Numbered from the stretch's first letter, positions 1 through 10,131 are shown. The stretch: DNA of 64,000 nt from Leptospira selangorensis (GCF_004769405.1 NZ_RQES01000010.1:186001-250000), one strand, 5' to 3'. Numbers and translations: made by a program. Notes: generated by a model from the sequence alone, not told the origin.

Positions 1-1527
1 TTCTTCTGCGATGAACCCGCCCATACAAACTACGATCTGATCCAACCAATACGCTTTAGTATGAATATGTTTATCTTCTGTAGGAAGAGATTGAGTAAGA
101 CCTAATGCTCTTCCTCTCGGGATAATGGTTACCTTATGAACAGGTTCCGTATAAGCCAAAAGTGTTCCTAAGATCGCGTGACCAGCCTCATGGTATGCAA
201 TCACTTCTTTTTCCTTTTCGGAAATGAAGAAGGATCTACGCTCAGGGCCCATCATCACTTTGTCGCGTGCCTCTTCTAATTCTTCTTGGGTTACACGTTT
301 TTTATTCTTACGTGCAGCAAGTAAAGCAGCCTCATTGATCAGGTTAGAAAGATCCGCACCTGTAAATCCAGGGGTTCCTCTTGCGATTGAATTCAAAGAG
401 ATATCACTTGTTAAAGGAACTTTTCTAGAATGCACTTTTAGGATCTGCTCTCTTCCTACTAAGTCAGGAAGATCCACCATCACTTGACGGTCGAAACGTC
501 CCGGTCTGAGTAACGCAGGATCTAAAACGTCAGCACGGTTCGTAGCTGCCATTACGATCACACCTTCGTTCTTCTCGAAACCATCCATCTCAACGAGCAT
601 TTGGTTCAGGGTCTGCTCTCTTTCGTCATGACCACCGCCCCATCCGGCTCCTCTCAATCTTCCCACTGCATCGATCTCATCTATGAAGATGATACATGGA
701 GAATTTTTCTTACCTTGTTCAAACAAGTCGCGAACACGAGAAGCTCCCACACCCACGAACATTTCTACGAAGTCGGAACCGGAGATACTGAAGAATGGTA
801 CTCCAGCTTCTCCTGCAACCGCTCTAGCGAGTAAAGTTTTACCGGTTCCCGGAGGACCTACAAGCAAAACTCCCGTTGGGATCCTTGCACCCATTGCTTG
901 GAATTTTTTAGGGTCTTTTAAGAATTCTATAATTTCGACCAATTCGGTTTTAGCTTCTTCACATCCTGCAACGTCCGCGAAACTTACCTTAACCTTTGGA
1001 TCCACAGTCATCTTAGCTTTAGATTTTCCGAAAGAGAAAGCCTTATTGCCGGTAGACTGAACTTGGCGCATAATAAAAAAGTAAAATACGAAAATACCGA
1101 TCACGGCGATCAGAAGGAATGAACTTAACATTCCGAATCCGTGTCCGTTCTCAGAAGGAACTACTTCCAGATCAATATTCGTTTTTCTTAAAGAAGAAAG
1201 GAATTCTTTGTCGATAGGAGCGATCCTGGTCTCGAAACGAACAGGGGCTTTTGCTGCTCCTTCTTCAAATGGTTCGTAACAACCTTTGATCATGTCTCCT
1301 TCCATGACTAACTTATCGCAGCCGGGGAAATTGGAGTCCGTGGTCTTAACCAGTTTGCCTTTCGGTTTAGAAGAAGCATCCGGTTCTACCATGTTCATAA
1401 ATTGAGAGAACGGTAATATTCTAGGTTTGCCCAGAGCAGTTTGGATCTGCGGCACGAGAAGTGCTAATCCTAGGATTACTAAGATAAAAAGTATAAGTAA
1501 TCTAAGACCTTTATTATTGTTATTCAT
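1..1527 (-). CDS. ftsH: ATP-dependent zinc metalloprotease FtsH (C-terminus cut by window edge)
   Basis: Membrane-anchored AAA+ protease that degrades misfolded or regulatory membrane and cytosolic proteins. 509 codons are visible; the C-terminus lies outside the window. It starts at ATG 1527 with [10 protein letters not shown]. Order seen: TM1 (about residues 9-26), a periplasmic region of about 105 residues containing two cysteines (C70, C83), TM2 (about 133-153), then the AAA module with Walker A GPPGTGKT (224-231), pore motif FVG (257-259), Walker B IIFIDEID (279-286), and the zinc site HEAGH (446-450). All catalytic motifs are intact. It is the last leftward gene here, about 210 nt after pth. 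That gap has no clear gene, so ftsH may have its own promoter. Confidence 0.97.
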   Translation of the reverse strand, partial: MNNNNKGLRLLILFILVILGLALLVPQIQTALGKPRILPFSQFMNMVEPDASSKPKGKLVKTTDSNFPGCDKLVMEGDMIKGCYEPFEEGAAKAPVRFETRIAPIDKEFLSSLRKTNIDLEVVPSENGHGFGMLSSFLLIAVIGIFVFYFFIMRQVQSTGNKAFSFGKSKAKMTVDPKVKVSFADVAGCEEAKTELVEIIEFLKDPKKFQAMGARIPTGVLLVGPPGTGKTLLARAVAGEAGVPFFSISGSDFVEMFVGVGASRVRDLFEQGKKNSPCIIFIDEIDAVGRLRGAGWGGGHDEREQTLNQMLVEMDGFEKNEGVIVMAATNRADVLDPALLRPGRFDRQVMVDLPDLVGREQILKVHSRKVPLTSDISLNSIARGTPGFTGADLSNLINEAALLAARKNKKRVTQEELEEARDKVMMGPERRSFFISEKEKEVIAYHEAGHAILGTLLAYTEPVHKVTIIPRGRALGLTQSLPTEDKHIHTKAYWLDQIVVCMGGFIAEE

Positions 1528-1738
1528 GTGTAACTCCCAAGCTCCGCCATCTCTTCGGAGCCACATTCTTCCCGTAGTTTAGACTAAAGGAAGCAGGCAA
1601 TGGACCTGCCGGAATCGTAAACCGGATACTATTTGGAAACCGTTTCGAGTGAAAAGGTTCCCCATAATCAGAGTCCCTTTTTTTCCGGAAAAGTAAAGGA
1701 TTTTTAGATCTCGGCGGAACCGAGTTGAAAAATAGATC

Positions 1739-2302
1739 TTATAATCTGTATTTTTCGATCACGTCTTCAATATCGCCCAAACTGATGGAGCGAATTGCGG
1801 CTTCCGCGTCGTTGATAATCTGGATCAAACTTAAGTTTTCTAAAGGTTGGAAATCTTCCTTTAAAAATCCGTCCAGATTTGTGCCGTCAAATTGGTCGTT
1901 ACCGATCCCGATACGGATGCGGATAAAATTTGGAGAACGTAAGGATTGGATCACGGATTTAATCCCGGGATTTTCGTTCCCGTTAGCTCCCTTATCCACT
2001 ACAATTTTACCCAAGGGTAAGGTTAAATCTTCGTGGATTACAAGAATATCCTGTACCTGAATTTTCAGGAAGGAAGCTATGTACAGAACGGACTCTCCCG
2101 ACAGATCGCTGAAGGTCTGAGGTTTTAATAATACTACCTCTTCTCCTTCGAAATCGCCTCGTCCGATCAAAGACTTTTTCTTTTTAGTCTTGATCTCAAC
2201 GTTTATATTATTGGCGATCACGTCTAAAATTTTGAAGCCGATATTAGCTCGGTTATTATTGTATTTGTCTCCGGGGTTACCCAGTCCGACGATTAGCTTC
2301 AT
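1739..2302 (-). CDS. pth: Peptidyl-tRNA hydrolase family protein with substituted active site
   Basis: Pth recycles tRNA by cleaving peptidyl-tRNA released from stalled ribosomes. At 187 residues it has normal family length, and the fold signatures are clear: N-terminal KLIVGLGNPG, LLKPQTF, and RIRIGIGND near the centre. The active site is abnormal. The family motif R-H-N-x-G-F reads R18-A19-N20-I21-G22-F23, so the catalytic His (His20 in E. coli) is Ala. TFMNLSG reads TFSDLSG, so Asn68 becomes Asp66. HDELD reads HEDLT, so Asp93 becomes Glu91. Asn9 (E. coli Asn10) is kept and N111 may replace Asn114. It sits 42 nt after rplY in the usual rplY-pth order, which supports orthology. Whether it still hydrolyses peptidyl-tRNA is open. 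Confidence 0.9.
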   Translation of the reverse strand: MKLIVGLGNPGDKYNNNRANIGFKILDVIANNINVEIKTKKKKSLIGRGDFEGEEVVLLKPQTFSDLSGESVLYIASFLKIQVQDILVIHEDLTLPLGKIVVDKGANGNENPGIKSVIQSLRSPNFIRIRIGIGNDQFDGTNLDGFLKEDFQPLENLSLIQIINDAEAAIRSISLGDIEDVIEKYRL

Positions 2303-2344
2303 ACAATAACGTACTCCAATTTTTTAGATCTCGGGAAGGGAAAA

Positions 2345-2980
2345 TTATTTCCCTTTTTTAGCTCCGGCTTTTGCTCCCGGCTTCGCTCCGGCAGCTTCCT
2401 TAGCTTCTGCTCTTTCTTGAGCAAGTAATGCTTTGGTTTTCAGAACTGCTGCAACGATCGGATCTCCGTTCACTAAAATTTCCCAGCTTGCAGGAACTTT
2501 TAAGTTACTAACTTTGATAAAATCGCCTACATCTAGATCGGTTACATCTAGAACCAGAGTCTCAAGCAGATCCTCAGGAACAGTTTTCACACGGATCTCA
2601 TGGATCAAATGGTCGAACTGACCACCCATCTTAGAACCTTTTGCAGTTCCCTCGGTGCGAATTCCGATCTTAGTAACGATCTTCTTACCAGGCTCAACTT
2701 TGTAGAAGTCTACGTGGCGAATTCTGTCGATTTCAGGAAAACGTTGTACTTCTTTAACGAAAACCTTTTGGATTCCTTCTCCTTCTACTTCCAACTCGAT
2801 TAGAGTGGATTGACGGATCCCGGAATGAACTAGTTTTTCAAGTTCTTTCTCGTTTACGGAACCGGATGCGGCATTTCCGCCTCCGATAATGTTAATAGGA
2901 ACTTGTCCAGCTTCACGAAGACGATTGTTTACGTTCTTGCCGGTTTCAGTTCTTTTTTTAACAGCTAATTTGTGGCTCAT
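2345..2980 (-). CDS. rplY: 50S ribosomal protein L25 (CTC/TL5 form)
   Basis: Binds 5S rRNA in the large ribosomal subunit. At 211 residues this is the long CTC/TL5-type L25: an N-terminal L25 domain (about 1-95, starting SHKLAVKKRTETGKN), then a beta-rich TL5 C-terminal domain (about 100-185) and a low-complexity Ala/Gly/Lys tail ending AKKGK that is typical of rRNA-binding extensions. It lies 17 nt downstream of prs and upstream of pth in one leftward operon. The gene order prs-rplY-pth is widespread in bacteria and supports the call. Nothing in the sequence looks altered. Confidence 0.95.
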   Translation of the reverse strand: MSHKLAVKKRTETGKNVNNRLREAGQVPINIIGGGNAASGSVNEKELEKLVHSGIRQSTLIELEVEGEGIQKVFVKEVQRFPEIDRIRHVDFYKVEPGKKIVTKIGIRTEGTAKGSKMGGQFDHLIHEIRVKTVPEDLLETLVLDVTDLDVGDFIKVSNLKVPASWEILVNGDPIVAAVLKTKALLAQERAEAKEAAGAKPGAKAGAKKGK

Positions 2981-2997
2981 TGTCTTTACCCTTGTTC

Positions 2998-3935
<938 letters not shown>

Positions 3936-3939
<4 letters not shown>

Positions 3940-4691
3940 TTTGCCACCGCTCCATTTAAAACTGCCGCTAAGTTTTCCAAGTCTGCAGGAGAATTCACAC
4001 CTTGGCTTTCTCCGCTGTTTTTAAGAATTACTGCGCCCAACTTTTTTCCTTCTTTTTTGTACAACTCTACTAGATCAGGAAGATAATATTCCCCCTGAGC
4101 ATTGCTATTTCCGATTTTTCTAAGAGATTCGAAAAGAATTTCGGAACTGAAAACATAAGTTCCGGTGTTGATCTCGTTTATTTTTTTCTGTTCCGCGTCC
4201 GCATCTTTTTCTTCAACGATTGCGGTTACTTCTCCGGAAGAATTACGAACAATCCTTCCGTAACCGGTAGGAATATCTACCTTTGCGGAAAGAAGAGTAG
4301 CTGAAAATTCATTTTGGACATGAGTGGAAACGAGAGAACCGAATGTGTCCCCAGTGATCATTGGGACATCACCACAAGCTACAAGGATAGGACCTTTATG
4401 GGATTTTACAAATTCTTCGGCACTTAATACTGCGTGAGCTGTGCCTAATTGCTCTTTTTGTTCGGCAAAACGAATGCCAGGAATTCCTGCGCAAAGTGCT
4501 TGGACTTCTTCTTTTTTATAGCCTACAACTATGACTATGTCATTGATACCCGCTTCTTTGAGGTGATCAATAACATGGTTTAAAAGGGGCTTTCCATTTA
4601 AAGGAACAGCCACCTTTGGGAGCTCCGTCTTCATGCGGGTTCCCTTTCCCGCAGCTAAAACTACGGCGACTGCTTCCTTTTTGGCGTCCAT
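3936..4691 (-). CDS. UDP-GlcNAc pyrophosphorylase domain protein, GlmU N-terminal type only
   Basis: A 251-residue nucleotidyltransferase matching only the uridyltransferase half of GlmU, which makes UDP-GlcNAc from GlcNAc-1-phosphate and UTP. Seen: LAAGKGTRM near the start with [24 protein letters not shown], the metal-binding [18 protein letters not shown] and GEYYLPDLV. The protein ends where GlmU would begin its left-handed beta-helix acetyltransferase domain; no hexapeptide repeats are present. The stop overlaps prs by 4 nt. Either acetylation of GlcN-1-phosphate is done by a separate protein, or the substrate differs. The symbol is withheld because a bifunctional GlmU is not encoded. 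Confidence 0.87.
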
Positions 4692-4716
4692 TCAGTAATC
4701 CGGTGAAATCAAACAG

Positions 4717-4792
<76 letters not shown>

Positions 4793-4802
4793 GTTTCGTT
4801 CT

Positions 4803-5696
4803 TTAATAATTAAAGCTTACAAACGTAAGGTCGGGAAATTCCGTTTGCATTTTGGCTAACAGCTCTTCCCGTATTTCCAATCCCTGCACCAAACCATAGA
4901 TACAAGATCCTGATCCAGTTAAGGAGGAGTAACTAGCTCCATTCGCCAAAAAACTTTCCTTTAATTTCCCTAGCTGGGGAAACTTTTGGAAGGCAAGAGG
5001 CTCGAAGTCGTTTACGAGCTTTTCTCTCAAAGCCGCCCAATTCCCTTCTTTTAAAGAAAACTCGACGTCATTGCCTAGAGAAATCCATCTTTTCGAGGGA
5101 GGGTCGGCTTGTAAAGGCTTTTTGAGACCTGCGTACATTTCAGCGGTCGAGAGCACCTGAGGAGTTAAGGCTAAAATTCCCTGTCCAGGATGCACTTGAA
5201 TGTCCTTCAAGATCTCACCTTTTCCAGACACCAAACAATGATTTTCGGATAAGAAGAAGGGAACGTCAGCGCCGATCTCTGCCGCCAGTTTAAAAATATA
5301 ATCCGAATTAAACTCCGGGCTCAGGCCAAAATAAAAAGAGAAAAGTGATGCAGCGTTTGTAGATCCCCCTCCCAGGCCCGCAGCAGGAGGAATTTTTTTA
5401 GTAAGATGTATCCTCACGCCAGGAAGTTCTCCGAAATGAGCCCTAATCTTGGAGAATGTTTTGAAAAGAATATTCTTACTTAAGTCTCCTTTCTCAGAAA
5501 CCTCGTCGTACAGACGTCTCTTTTCTAAAATGATCTGATTATTAGAAACCAATTCAAAAGATCCGGGAGTAATCGGCTCGATCTGAATATCATCTCCCCA
5601 ATTCAAACGTAAGAATACACTTCGGATCTCATGAAATCCGTCAGGTCTTTTGTATGGGATCTCTAATCCTAAGTTGATCTTAGCGGGAGAAAGCAA
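4803..5696 (-). CDS. ispE: 4-diphosphocytidyl-2-C-methyl-D-erythritol kinase
   Basis: Fourth dedicated step of the non-mevalonate (MEP) isoprenoid pathway: ATP-dependent 2-phosphorylation of CDP-ME. At 297 residues it is the normal GHMP-kinase length. The N-terminus LSPAKINLGLEI carries the substrate lysine (K6). The GHMP ATP loop is PPAAGLGGGSTNAASL (about 103-118). The catalytic Asp lies in IGADVPFFL (about D144). A C-terminal LTGSGSCIYG motif matches the third GHMP motif. It is the first gene of the leftward cluster leading to tRNA-Gln, glmU-like, prs, rplY and pth. Confidence 0.96.
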   Translation of the reverse strand: MLSPAKINLGLEIPYKRPDGFHEIRSVFLRLNWGDDIQIEPITPGSFELVSNNQIILEKRRLYDEVSEKGDLSKNILFKTFSKIRAHFGELPGVRIHLTKKIPPAAGLGGGSTNAASLFSFYFGLSPEFNSDYIFKLAAEIGADVPFFLSENHCLVSGKGEILKDIQVHPGQGILALTPQVLSTAEMYAGLKKPLQADPPSKRWISLGNDVEFSLKEGNWAALREKLVNDFEPLAFQKFPQLGKLKESFLANGASYSSLTGSGSCIYGLVQGLEIREELLAKMQTEFPDLTFVSFNY

Positions 5697-5741
5697 GGTA
5701 TATCCTGAATCAATCGTAAATAGAGAGGAGTCAATCGATTC

Positions 5742-6704
5742 CTAATAGGCTGAATCGGAAGAAATGCTCTCCCAATATGCAGTCATTCTTTCCTTTAGCG
5801 CAGGCGGATTATGAAGAATTACATTCGGACCAAAACCTTTTAGAACAGACAAAAACCAATCCTGGTTTCTGATCCTTGCTTTGGAAAGATAATATATGGT
5901 ATCACCGATCTGCTTTTTAGTAGAAGTCCTTTCCAGATGCAAACGAGAATGCAAATTAAAATATACCTCTGCAGTATGATAGATCTCCGCAAAATTCGGA
6001 TCCCCTTCTCCTCCTTGCAGGAAATTTTTTAATTTGGAGATCGCATTCTTTCTTTCTTCGTCAGGGATTTCGGCAACATTCTCCTGGGTCCTATTCAATT
6101 GAAGAATGGAATCCAATCTAAATGTTCTGGGTGCCTTTCTGGAATGGCAATAGCCGATCAGATATTCTTCCCTGAAACTTAATAATGCCCAAGGATCCAC
6201 TTTTCTGGATTCCGGTTCCGCCTCTCCCTGGGCCCGGTATTTGATCTGCAAAGATTTACCTTCGGAAATGGAATCCTCTATATTTTTCTTTAATTCATTC
6301 TCGCTAGGTATTCCTGCAGAAGGAAGAATTGTATGAATTTTATCTAATATAGATTTCAGTATCTTTTTTCTGGAAGGAACTGTTTCTTTTTCACCTTCTT
6401 CCAGAAATAATTTTCGGATCATGGCCCATTCTTTAACGCTTAGGACTAACCCTTGCTCCAAACTTATAGGCATACGAATACCGATCGTCTCTCCGTCATA
6501 ATCCAATTCCACAAATTGATCTGGAGTATAAGGATAAGAACCCACCATGTATAACTTTCCGAGTTCTTTTTTAAGATCTTTTATATCATCTATACCGGAA
6601 TACTTGGAAAGATCCTCCAAACTCATTCTTTTGTTTTCCTGCAAAAGATGAATCACTGCTAATTTGGTTTGGAGTTTTTTCGTACTTGGATTCATGTCGG
6701 ACAT
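5742..6704 (-). CDS. WYL-domain transcriptional regulator (PafC-like)
   Basis: Predicted DNA-binding regulator that senses a nucleic acid or nucleotide ligand through a WYL domain. An N-terminal winged helix (about residues 8-60; KLAVIHLLQENKRMSLEDL) precedes a segment with the PafC-like pattern VGSYPYTPDQFVELDYDG. The WYL core is LQIKYRAQGEAEP followed by EEYLIGYCHSRKAPRTFRLD. The frame is open to 6731, but the ATG at 6704 (MSDMNPSTKK) has a GAAAGA stretch just upstream and is preferred. It lies 45 nt upstream of ispE on the same strand and could be co-transcribed. PafB/PafC-type proteins often work as pairs; a second WYL protein lies at 14764-15783. Confidence 0.85.
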   Translation of the reverse strand: MSDMNPSTKKLQTKLAVIHLLQENKRMSLEDLSKYSGIDDIKDLKKELGKLYMVGSYPYTPDQFVELDYDGETIGIRMPISLEQGLVLSVKEWAMIRKLFLEEGEKETVPSRKKILKSILDKIHTILPSAGIPSENELKKNIEDSISEGKSLQIKYRAQGEAEPESRKVDPWALLSFREEYLIGYCHSRKAPRTFRLDSILQLNRTQENVAEIPDEERKNAISKLKNFLQGGEGDPNFAEIYHTAEVYFNLHSRLHLERTSTKKQIGDTIYYLSKARIRNQDWFLSVLKGFGPNVILHNPPALKERMTAYWESISSDSAY

Positions 6705-6858
6705 TCTTTCTTTCGGGAAATTCCGAGACAATCAAAAATACGTATCATTTGAGAAGGATTTTTTCAGGCCCTTCTTTTTACAGAATCGTAACCGAAAACA
6801 TGTGATTTTAAGACGGATGATACCTATTTGTCCGGTCTTTCCAATAAAATGCGCCTAT

Positions 6859-7164
6859 ATGACCCAAACGTCTTTTTTAAAAAATACATTCAGACTTCTT
6901 CCTAAATTTTATCTGGAGTTATTCGATTCAGACCAAGTCTTCTTGGCCGCAGCACAGATTATTGGGAAGAGGATCTTACAATTCCGTATAGATTCCAGAG
7001 TTTCTTATAAAAAAGGAGATGGAGTTTATGGAAGATTGTACGGACTTAAATCCAATTTTTACATTCAGATCTCCGGGATAGTAAAAGAAAGAAAAGAGAT
7101 ACAATCCAAATACTATTCTAAGTTTTGCGAATTGGAAATAGAATCCGATGAGGATATAGAATAA
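6859..7164 (+). CDS. Hypothetical protein, small basic
   Basis: Not recognised. The frame is open from 6664 but overlaps the WYL gene there, so a start at ATG 6859 (MTQTSFLKN, 101 residues) or ATG 6817 is more likely; neither has a strong ribosome-binding site. The protein is lysine- and tyrosine-rich with an acidic tail (EIESDEDIE), has no signal peptide or TM segment, and contains a beta-rich stretch (GRLYGLKSNFYIQISG). It is divergent from the WYL regulator. It could be a real small gene or a chance frame. Confidence 0.45.
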   Translation: MTQTSFLKNTFRLLPKFYLELFDSDQVFLAAAQIIGKRILQFRIDSRVSYKKGDGVYGRLYGLKSNFYIQISGIVKERKEIQSKYYSKFCELEIESDEDIE

Positions 7165-7319
7165 GGAATGAACAATACATTTTACTCAATGAATCGAAAG
7201 TAGAGAAGCCTAGTCCAAGAAAATATTCCTCAAAAAATATCTCCATACTTTGTTACCTTTGGCATACGAATGAGCGAGATTGCCGATCTTTCTCTGAATA
7301 TAAGAACGGAGATACATGA

Positions 7320-7727
7320 ATGAAACCAAATTTGAAACTCATAGCTACGATCCTCTTTTTAATTGCTGGCTTGGGCTCCTTGCATGCAGGTGATCTGAGA
7401 AAGAACGGCTCTCTTATTGGAAGTATCGACTCCAGTGGAGACGTAAGGTTAAACGGTTCTCTCGTGGGAAGATTTGAATCCGGCGGGGATGTTCGGAAAA
7501 ACGGAAGCCTGATCGGTAGAATCGACTCTAACGGAGACATTCGACTGAACGGTTCACTAGTAGGTTCGATTGATTCCAGCGGAGATGTACGCAAGAACGG
7601 AAGTCTGATCGGTCGAATCGATAGTAATGGTGATGTAAGAAAAAATGGCTCCTTGATCGGAAGTGCTGTGGGAATTCCAAGAGCGCAAGCAGCTGGATTC
7701 TTTTTCTTCTTCTTTTTAAACGAGTAA
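7320..7727 (+). CDS. Secreted protein of six 16-residue repeats (beta-flower-like)
   Basis: A signal peptide (about 1-23, ending LHA) leads into six tandem 16-residue repeats starting at G24, G40, G56, G72, G88 and G104. The consensus is GDVRKNGSLIGRIDSN. RKNGSLIG and RLNGSLVG versions interleave in the first four repeats. The sixth repeat runs into a short tail with an unusual run of six phenylalanines (AAGFFFFFFLNE). ATG 7320 has CGGAGA 8 nt upstream. The period and Gly pattern recall small beta-flower or propeller-like folds in which each repeat adds one blade; this is a pattern impression only. Likely periplasmic or surface-exposed; function unknown. Confidence 0.85.
   Translation: MKPNLKLIATILFLIAGLGSLHAGDLRKNGSLIGSIDSSGDVRLNGSLVGRFESGGDVRKNGSLIGRIDSNGDIRLNGSLVGSIDSSGDVRKNGSLIGRIDSNGDVRKNGSLIGSAVGIPRAQAAGFFFFFFLNE
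7389..7676 (+). repeat. Six in-frame tandem 48-bp units
   Basis: Six 48-bp units encode the repeats of the secreted protein at 7320-7727. Units differ at many third positions, so the protein pattern is better kept than the DNA. This suggests old duplications under selection rather than a recent slippage array. Confidence 0.85.
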
Positions 7728-7791
7728 GATTAGAACAAGACCTTACTTTAGTTGTCTGCTTCCATCCGAGGAAGCAGCACAACAGACTTCA

Positions 7792-9369
7792 TCATTCCCT
7801 GATTTTACTTTTCCTTTCCATAGAAAAGATCAGAACGTCTTCCTTATTTTCCGACCAAACTTTTTTAAAATCAGGACCCAATGATTGGGAAATACTCGCA
7901 TAATATCTATTTTTCAAAAAAGGATCCGCATCATTCAAACTTTCTAAGATAGAAGCTTTTGTTTGAACGAATAATATTTTTCTAAATTGTTCCGGATGAT
8001 TCTTGGAGAAGAAGTTTTTAATATCAGCTTCTCTCATAAGCCATACGGAAGGAGTTTGGAAAAAGTATTTACCTAAAATTTGAGAATATGTTCTGATCTG
8101 AACCACAACCAGATCAGGTTTTTGCTCCAAATAGATCGCATTCAGTTTAGTGGTCTTTCTTCCATATTTTCCCAGGATTTGTGTATAAGAATAACTGATG
8201 TAAACCGAATAAAGAAGGATCGAATACAGAACAATTTTTGCGATCTTGCGAAACTTCTCTCTTATATTCTCGAGTAAGATCAAAAACATTCCAGCAAAAG
8301 CAGGCAAACTCAAATGCAAATACCTAGAACCAAAATCTATGATCCCATCATTCGGCGCAGAAACCACCAATGCTAAAAACGCACCAAAACCTGAAAAAAT
8401 AAACAGATCCCTATTTGAGACCTCGAGAGATATATTTCTTTTAAAAGGATTCTTCTTAAACAAAATATAATATAGAAAGAAGAATAGAACGATCAAAAAC
8501 CCGGGAGTATATCCGAAAAACCCAAGTCGATTCGGGTTTGCGATCAATAACCCGGTGTAAATTTCCCATTTCTTCCAAGGAGGTAAGAACATTGTAGGCT
8601 GATTAAATGAAAACCTTGGGCCCAAGGGATGTCCATATAGAACATATTGAATTCCAAGTAGAAGTACTACTCCTATAAAAAAGCCGACCGAATATCCTAA
8701 AATTTTCCTTCTTTCTTCTACATTAGAAAACTTGTATATGCTTAAGAAAAATATAAAGGACAGCGGAAATACGATACTCTCTATCCTGAACCAAGCGGAA
8801 GAAGCAGAGATAAAACCTGCACTCACAAATCTAAACCAGGAAGAAGAAGGACCCGATCTTAAAAATCGAAAACTTCCCGCTAAAAATAAAAAGGAAGCAA
8901 TACCCACGTCCGGGAAAAAATATCCATTCACCAAAAACGGAGAGGCTAATACCAAAACTCCCAAATAGATAGGATCCCAGTCCCATAAACTAGAAAGAAA
9001 TAGAAAAGATAGAAGTATTAAAATCGCGGTTACGACGTATACACCTACTATCCCGCTCCAAGGAAGGAATATCGCATATACATAACCTAATGAGGCAGGA
9101 AATGGACTGATTAACTCTTCGCCGATACGGATACATTCCGTCGGGCAATAATTTCCTTCCGGATCCAAACCTCGAGAAGGTAGCACCAGGTTGCCCGAAA
9201 GGAATCCGTTTCTTCCTACGGATTCCCCCAATATAAATTTACCTAAATGATCAGAGTATAATTGTTCACCAGGCTTCAATAAGAACGGATATAATAAAGG
9301 GAGAAGGAACAAAAAACAAAACGTAAGCCTTGTCCATTTAGAGTGAAACTTTCCGCTTAGAAAACTCAT
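7792..9369 (-). CDS. Polytopic membrane protein, possible GT-C-type glycosyltransferase
   Basis: A 525-residue integral membrane protein with about ten predicted TM helices in the first 400 residues and a soluble C-terminal part (about 400-525). Early loops contain acidic and cysteine-bearing stretches (GEQLYSDHLGKF, EGNYCPTECIRIGEE), compatible with a GT-C enzyme that uses a lipid-phosphate sugar. A later loop (SAPNDGIIDFGSRYLHLSLP) resembles the RYLxxxxP region seen in such proteins. No defined family signature is complete, so activity and substrate are inferred. It is flanked by convergent and divergent short secreted-protein genes and has no operon partner. Confidence 0.65.
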   Translation of the reverse strand: MSFLSGKFHSKWTRLTFCFLFLLPLLYPFLLKPGEQLYSDHLGKFILGESVGRNGFLSGNLVLPSRGLDPEGNYCPTECIRIGEELISPFPASLGYVYAIFLPWSGIVGVYVVTAILILLSFLFLSSLWDWDPIYLGVLVLASPFLVNGYFFPDVGIASFLFLAGSFRFLRSGPSSSWFRFVSAGFISASSAWFRIESIVFPLSFIFFLSIYKFSNVEERRKILGYSVGFFIGVVLLLGIQYVLYGHPLGPRFSFNQPTMFLPPWKKWEIYTGLLIANPNRLGFFGYTPGFLIVLFFFLYYILFKKNPFKRNISLEVSNRDLFIFSGFGAFLALVVSAPNDGIIDFGSRYLHLSLPAFAGMFLILLENIREKFRKIAKIVLYSILLYSVYISYSYTQILGKYGRKTTKLNAIYLEQKPDLVVVQIRTYSQILGKYFFQTPSVWLMREADIKNFFSKNHPEQFRKILFVQTKASILESLNDADPFLKNRYYASISQSLGPDFKKVWSENKEDVLIFSMERKSKIRE

Positions 9370-9494
9370 CAGGGCAAATTAGAAGGTTTAAACCGTCTCA
9401 CAATCCTTTTTCGGAGATCTGCAGCTCCCCAAATCGATTGACTCTAGGGAGGAAACCTGAAAGGGTCATAGAATCAGAGAATTCTCCGGAGAGT

Positions 9495-9734
9495 ATGATG
9501 AAAAAAGTATTATTATTCACAATTTATTCCTTATTCGCCGGAAGTTTGCTCGGCCAAGATACGAGCACCCAAACTTCTACCAGAGAAAAAATGGTCTGCG
9601 AACGTATGGACCTGGAAATACAAAGTACTACTTACAACGACGCACTAAGATGTGAAACCAAAGACGCTATTTGTTATATGATAGAAGGTTTCAGTATGAG
9701 TTGTTTTCCTAAAGATAAGAAAATCTCTAAGTAA
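9495..9734 (+). CDS. Small secreted protein, cysteine-containing
   Basis: 79 residues starting at ATG 9495 (MMKKVLLF); GGAGAG directly upstream supports this start over the longer frame from 9438. A signal peptide of about 20 residues ends LLGQ. The mature part is about 58 residues with four cysteines (MVCERMD, LRCETKD, AICYM, MSCFP), suggesting two disulfides in the periplasm or outside the cell. No family recognised. It converges on the 9796-10131 gene. Confidence 0.7.
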   Translation: MMKKVLLFTIYSLFAGSLLGQDTSTQTSTREKMVCERMDLEIQSTTYNDALRCETKDAICYMIEGFSMSCFPKDKKISK

Positions 9735-9760
9735 CAAAAAAAGGCGCCTCACGGCGCCTT
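9735..9760 (-). terminator. Rho-independent terminator of the 9796-10131 gene
   Basis: A perfect 8-bp stem AAGGCGCC/GGCGCCTT (9741-9748 and 9753-9760) with a 4-nt loop. On the minus strand it is followed by a run of six T (9740 down to 9735), 35 nt beyond the stop of the leftward gene. On the plus strand it lacks a T tract. Confidence 0.85.
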
Positions 9761-9795
9761 GCAGTCGATGGATTTTTAGGATTTGTGACTACTAA

Positions 9796-10131
9796 TTAAA
9801 GATTGTTTAAAAATTCTTGAGTTCTTGCAGCTTCTGCTTCAAGAGCTTTTGCTTGTCTTAAGAATTTTTCAGACTGAGCGTTGCTAGCGAGGAATTTTCC
9901 ACCAGTAGAACGTTTAGCCAATGCTCTTAACTCTTCAGCTCTTTCGTTCTTTTGTTGAGCGATTGCTTTCAAGTAAGTAGCTACTGCAACTTTTTGCTCT
10001 TTAGTAACCGCTGCGGATACCAAAGCTTGCTCTAAAAGACGATCTTCAGTATCTTGAGAAACTGCAAAAACGGAAGATCCTGCTAAGAAGCCTACTACCA
10101 ATAGAAGAGAAGTGAGTTTGTTGATTTTCAT
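9796..10131 (-). CDS. Small secreted helical protein
   Basis: 111 residues with a clear signal peptide (about 1-23, ending SVFA) and a mature part that is almost entirely alpha-helical and Ala/Glu/Lys-rich (LLEQALVSAAVTKEQKVAVA; KNERAEELRALAKR; LRQAKALEAEAARTQEFL). GAGG lies about 10 nt before the ATG. No cysteine is present. Probably periplasmic. No family recognised. It has its own terminator at 9735-9760 and a long AT-rich upstream region, which suggests an independently regulated transcript. Confidence 0.8.
   Translation of the reverse strand: MKINKLTSLLLVVGFLAGSSVFAVSQDTEDRLLEQALVSAAVTKEQKVAVATYLKAIAQQKNERAEELRALAKRSTGGKFLASNAQSEKFLRQAKALEAEAARTQEFLNNL

Noticed and set aside
1710..1724. 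Hairpin CTCGG-TTCCG-CCGAG after pth, considered as a terminator
   Set aside because: The stem is only 5 bp and no T tract follows on the minus strand.
7389..7676. Regular 48-bp repeats, considered as a CRISPR or minisatellite array
   Set aside because: The repeats are contiguous without spacers, stay in frame, follow a signal peptide and vary mostly at third positions, so they are protein repeats.
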